Shown here one piece after another: positions 62,606-64,000 of a DNA stretch of 64,000 nt (position 1 is the first letter of the stretch; the number at the start of each line of letters is the position of its first letter). The notes below the pieces were generated by a model, which saw nothing but the letters and a program-made list of their open reading frames with translations, was not told where the DNA came from and did not search any database. Source of the stretch: Kribbella kalugense (lineage in GTDB: Bacteria; Actinomycetota; Actinomycetes; Propionibacteriales; Kribbellaceae); contig NZ_SODF01000001.1 of assembly GCF_004365875.1 (NCBI RefSeq), forward strand, positions 2,604,001-2,668,000. Direction: 5' to 3'. Made by a program: the position numbers and the translations under genes.

Positions 62606-63073
62606 TCAGGGGTTCGCGGTGAGACTTGCCAGCGCGGCAGCGTAGTCGTCGGGGTTGCGGGCCTCCGGGATCGGGTTGACCACGGACCAGCGGATGATGC
62701 CGGTTCGGTCCACGACGAAAGTGCCGCGGAGGGCGCAGCCGCGGTCCGGGTCGAAGACGCCGTACGACGTGGCGATGGTGCCGTGGGGCCAGAAGTCGGT
62801 GAGCAGGCTGAAGTTCAGGCTCTGCGCGTCGGCGTACGCCCGGAGGGTGAACATCGGGTCGCAGGAGATCGCCAGGAACTCGGCGGCGGCGAGCAGGTCC
62901 GGCCGGTCGCGGAGTTCGGCCAGTTCGCTGGTGCAGACCTGGCTGAAGGCATACGGATAGAAGACCAGTACGACGTCCCGGTGGCCGGCGAAGTCGCTCA
63001 GCCGGACCTGTTCGCCGTACTGGTTCCGAGTACTGAAGTCGGGGGCCCGGCTGCCTGCAGCCGGGACGGTCAC
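62606..63073 (-). CDS. ahpE: AhpE-type peroxiredoxin
   Basis: 155-residue thiol peroxidase reducing hydroperoxides and peroxynitrite. The peroxidatic Cys47 lies in FYPYAFSQVCTSEL (P-x3-S-x2-C, Ser for the usual Thr). LLTDFWPHGTIATSYGVF and RGTFVVDRTGIIRW match the mycobacterial AhpE (Rv2238c) pattern closely. GTG start overlapping the upstream DUF3052 stop (GTGA), so the two are translationally coupled, as in mycobacteria. Confidence 0.94.
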   Translation of the reverse strand: MTVPAAGSRAPDFSTRNQYGEQVRLSDFAGHRDVVLVFYPYAFSQVCTSELAELRDRPDLLAAAEFLAISCDPMFTLRAYADAQSLNFSLLTDFWPHGTIATSYGVFDPDRGCALRGTFVVDRTGIIRWSVVNPIPEARNPDDYAAALASLTANP

Positions 63074-63513
63074 CCGCGGCGGCCGGACTTCGGAACCACC
63101 AGCTTGGTCGCGGACCAGTCGTCGGTCACGCTCAACGTGCTCGTCGTGGCCAGGCCGGCGACGGGCGCGGCCTCGGCGATGTCGCTGGTCTCGACGTAGC
63201 CGTCGCGACCGACCTTCGGGGTCAGCAGCCAGACGACGCCACCGGCCTTCAGGTCGGTGAGGATGTCGAAGAAGGCGTCGACCAGGTCTCCGTCGTCCTC
63301 GCGGAACCAGAGCAGTACGACGTCCACGACCTCGTCGGTCTCGTCGTCGACGAACGCCTCGCCGGTGATCTCCCGGATCGCATCGCGGAAGTTGTCGTCG
63401 CTGTCGTCGTCGTACCCGATCTCCTGGACGACCCAGCCGGCCTCCAGGCCGAGCCGGGAGGCCATGTTCGGCACTCCGCCCTTGCCGTCCGCGTGGTCCG
63501 CGGTCGCGCTCAC
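63070..63513 (-). CDS. DUF3052 family protein (Rv2239c-like)
   Basis: 147 residues from the GTG at 63513, with a strong GGAGGAGG site. GVPNMASRLGLEAGWVVQEI, DDETDEVVDVVLLWFREDDG and GGVVWLLTPKVGRDGYVETS are the hallmark blocks of DUF3052, an actinobacterial family without known activity. Soluble, acidic. Encoded between ahpE and the divergent aceE, the same order as in mycobacteria. Confidence 0.93.
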   Translation of the reverse strand: MSATADHADGKGGVPNMASRLGLEAGWVVQEIGYDDDSDDNFRDAIREITGEAFVDDETDEVVDVVLLWFREDDGDLVDAFFDILTDLKAGGVVWLLTPKVGRDGYVETSDIAEAAPVAGLATTSTLSVTDDWSATKLVVPKSGRRG

Positions 63514-63746
63514 GTGTCCTCCTCCGTGGTCCCCGCTTGCCCGGGGGTAGGTGTCAGTAGCCGCACAGCTAGCGATAGTCCATCGTGCCGTACCGCGTCG
63601 CGCAAGTATGCACCAGGGTTCCGTGACGTGTCCGGTATCCGCGTGGCGGGTACAGTGCGTGTCCGCTGAGATCGCGCCTTGACAACCGGATTCGGACCTG
63701 TCTGGAAGGCGAAGTAGAACGCATTCCGAACAGGTGACAGGATTGC

Positions 63747-64000
63747 GTGGAAGACAACCAGAACGAACGGCAGAGAGAACGGCAGGACACCGTGGCTTCC
63801 GGACACGAACCACCAGCCATCATCACCGAGGGGATGCCCACCCAGCTCCCCGACATCGACCCCGACGAGACACGCGAGTGGGTCGAATCGCTCGACGCCG
63901 TCCTGGACGAACGGGGCAAGGCGCGAGCGCGCTACCTGATGCTCAAGCTGATCGAGCGAGCCCGGGAGCGACAGGTCGGCGTGCCCGCCCTGCGGAGCAC
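63747..64000 (+). CDS. aceE: pyruvate dehydrogenase E1 component AceE, N-terminal part (cut by window end)
   Basis: Only ~84 codons are inside the window. After a variable N-terminus the protein reads AIITEGMPTQLPDIDPDETR, EWVESLDAVLDERGKARARY, LMLKLIERARERQVGVPALR, which is the start of the homodimeric E1 of the pyruvate dehydrogenase complex (thiamine diphosphate-dependent decarboxylation of pyruvate). Start set at GTG 63747; GTG 63792 (ASGHEPPA) is an equally possible start. A TTGACA hexamer at 63679 could belong to its promoter, though no matching -10 box is clear. Divergent from DUF3052. Confidence 0.88.
   Translation, partial: MEDNQNERQRERQDTVASGHEPPAIITEGMPTQLPDIDPDETREWVESLDAVLDERGKARARYLMLKLIERARERQVGVPALRS

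Overview
The window is high-GC chromosomal DNA from an actinobacterium. Gene content, codon use, frequent GTG starts and gene order point to the Propionibacteriales, most likely a Kribbella-like member of the Nocardioidaceae. That genus assignment is inference, since no 16S or species-specific marker is present. The backbone matches a block known from Mycobacterium tuberculosis (roughly Rv2221c to Rv2241) and Streptomyces: glnE, glnA2, a secreted TAP-type protease beside panB, the RNase H/phosphatase - zinc-ribbon - Nif3 cluster, ahpE, a DUF3052 gene and aceE. Accessory genes are spliced between these anchors.

Layout. 0-12.4 kb: trmB, glnE, glnA2, small membrane proteins, an HTTM-domain membrane protein with a small partner, a Tat-exported amidase, a DUF418 protein, an acetyltransferase and nadE. 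12.4-23 kb: panB carrying a 500-residue disordered N-terminal extension, the TAP protease, an aldo/keto reductase, a NUDIX hydrolase, a small Cys/Lys-rich gene behind an iron-box-like site, a metal-receptor-like protein, an H1-like protein, map and a disulfide oxidoreductase. 23-31 kb: accessory, with tandem-repeat DNA, a DUF222/HNH endonuclease, an acetyltransferase, an S10 peptidase and a large secreted glycoside hydrolase. 31-42.6 kb: DUF952, RNase P RNA, a secreted S8 protease, DUF899, a lipase-like hydrolase, an acetyltransferase/TetR divergent pair, an RNB exonuclease and the RNase H/zinc-ribbon/Nif3 operon. 42.8-48.5 kb: sugar genes, namely an alpha-glucosidase divergent from a ROK regulator, then a GH3 beta-N-acetylglucosaminidase divergent from a ROK sugar kinase. 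48.9-59.3 kb: one 3441-codon gene for a PKS/NRPS-like protein. 59.7-64 kb: a carboxylesterase, a serine hydrolase, tRNA-Val, ahpE, DUF3052 and the start of aceE.

Most notable observations. (1) The giant gene joins an apparently intact acyl-AMP ligase, a ~990-residue disordered linker, a ketosynthase whose catalytic Cys is Trp and first His is Asn, an intact-looking acyltransferase, an atypical carrier domain, half a condensation domain, and an adenylation domain with Arg in place of the A10 Lys. No release domain or biosynthetic partners are nearby. (2) Two 76-nt intergenic elements, 33 kb apart and 86% identical, each fill exactly the gap between a stop and a start codon and carry a 27-codon reading frame overlapping both neighbours, as the mycobacterial MIRU elements do. 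(3) PanB is fused to a long Pro/Gln-rich region. (4) An iron-box-like site precedes a 55-residue Cys-rich protein. Several palindromes look like operators for nearby ROK and TetR regulators.
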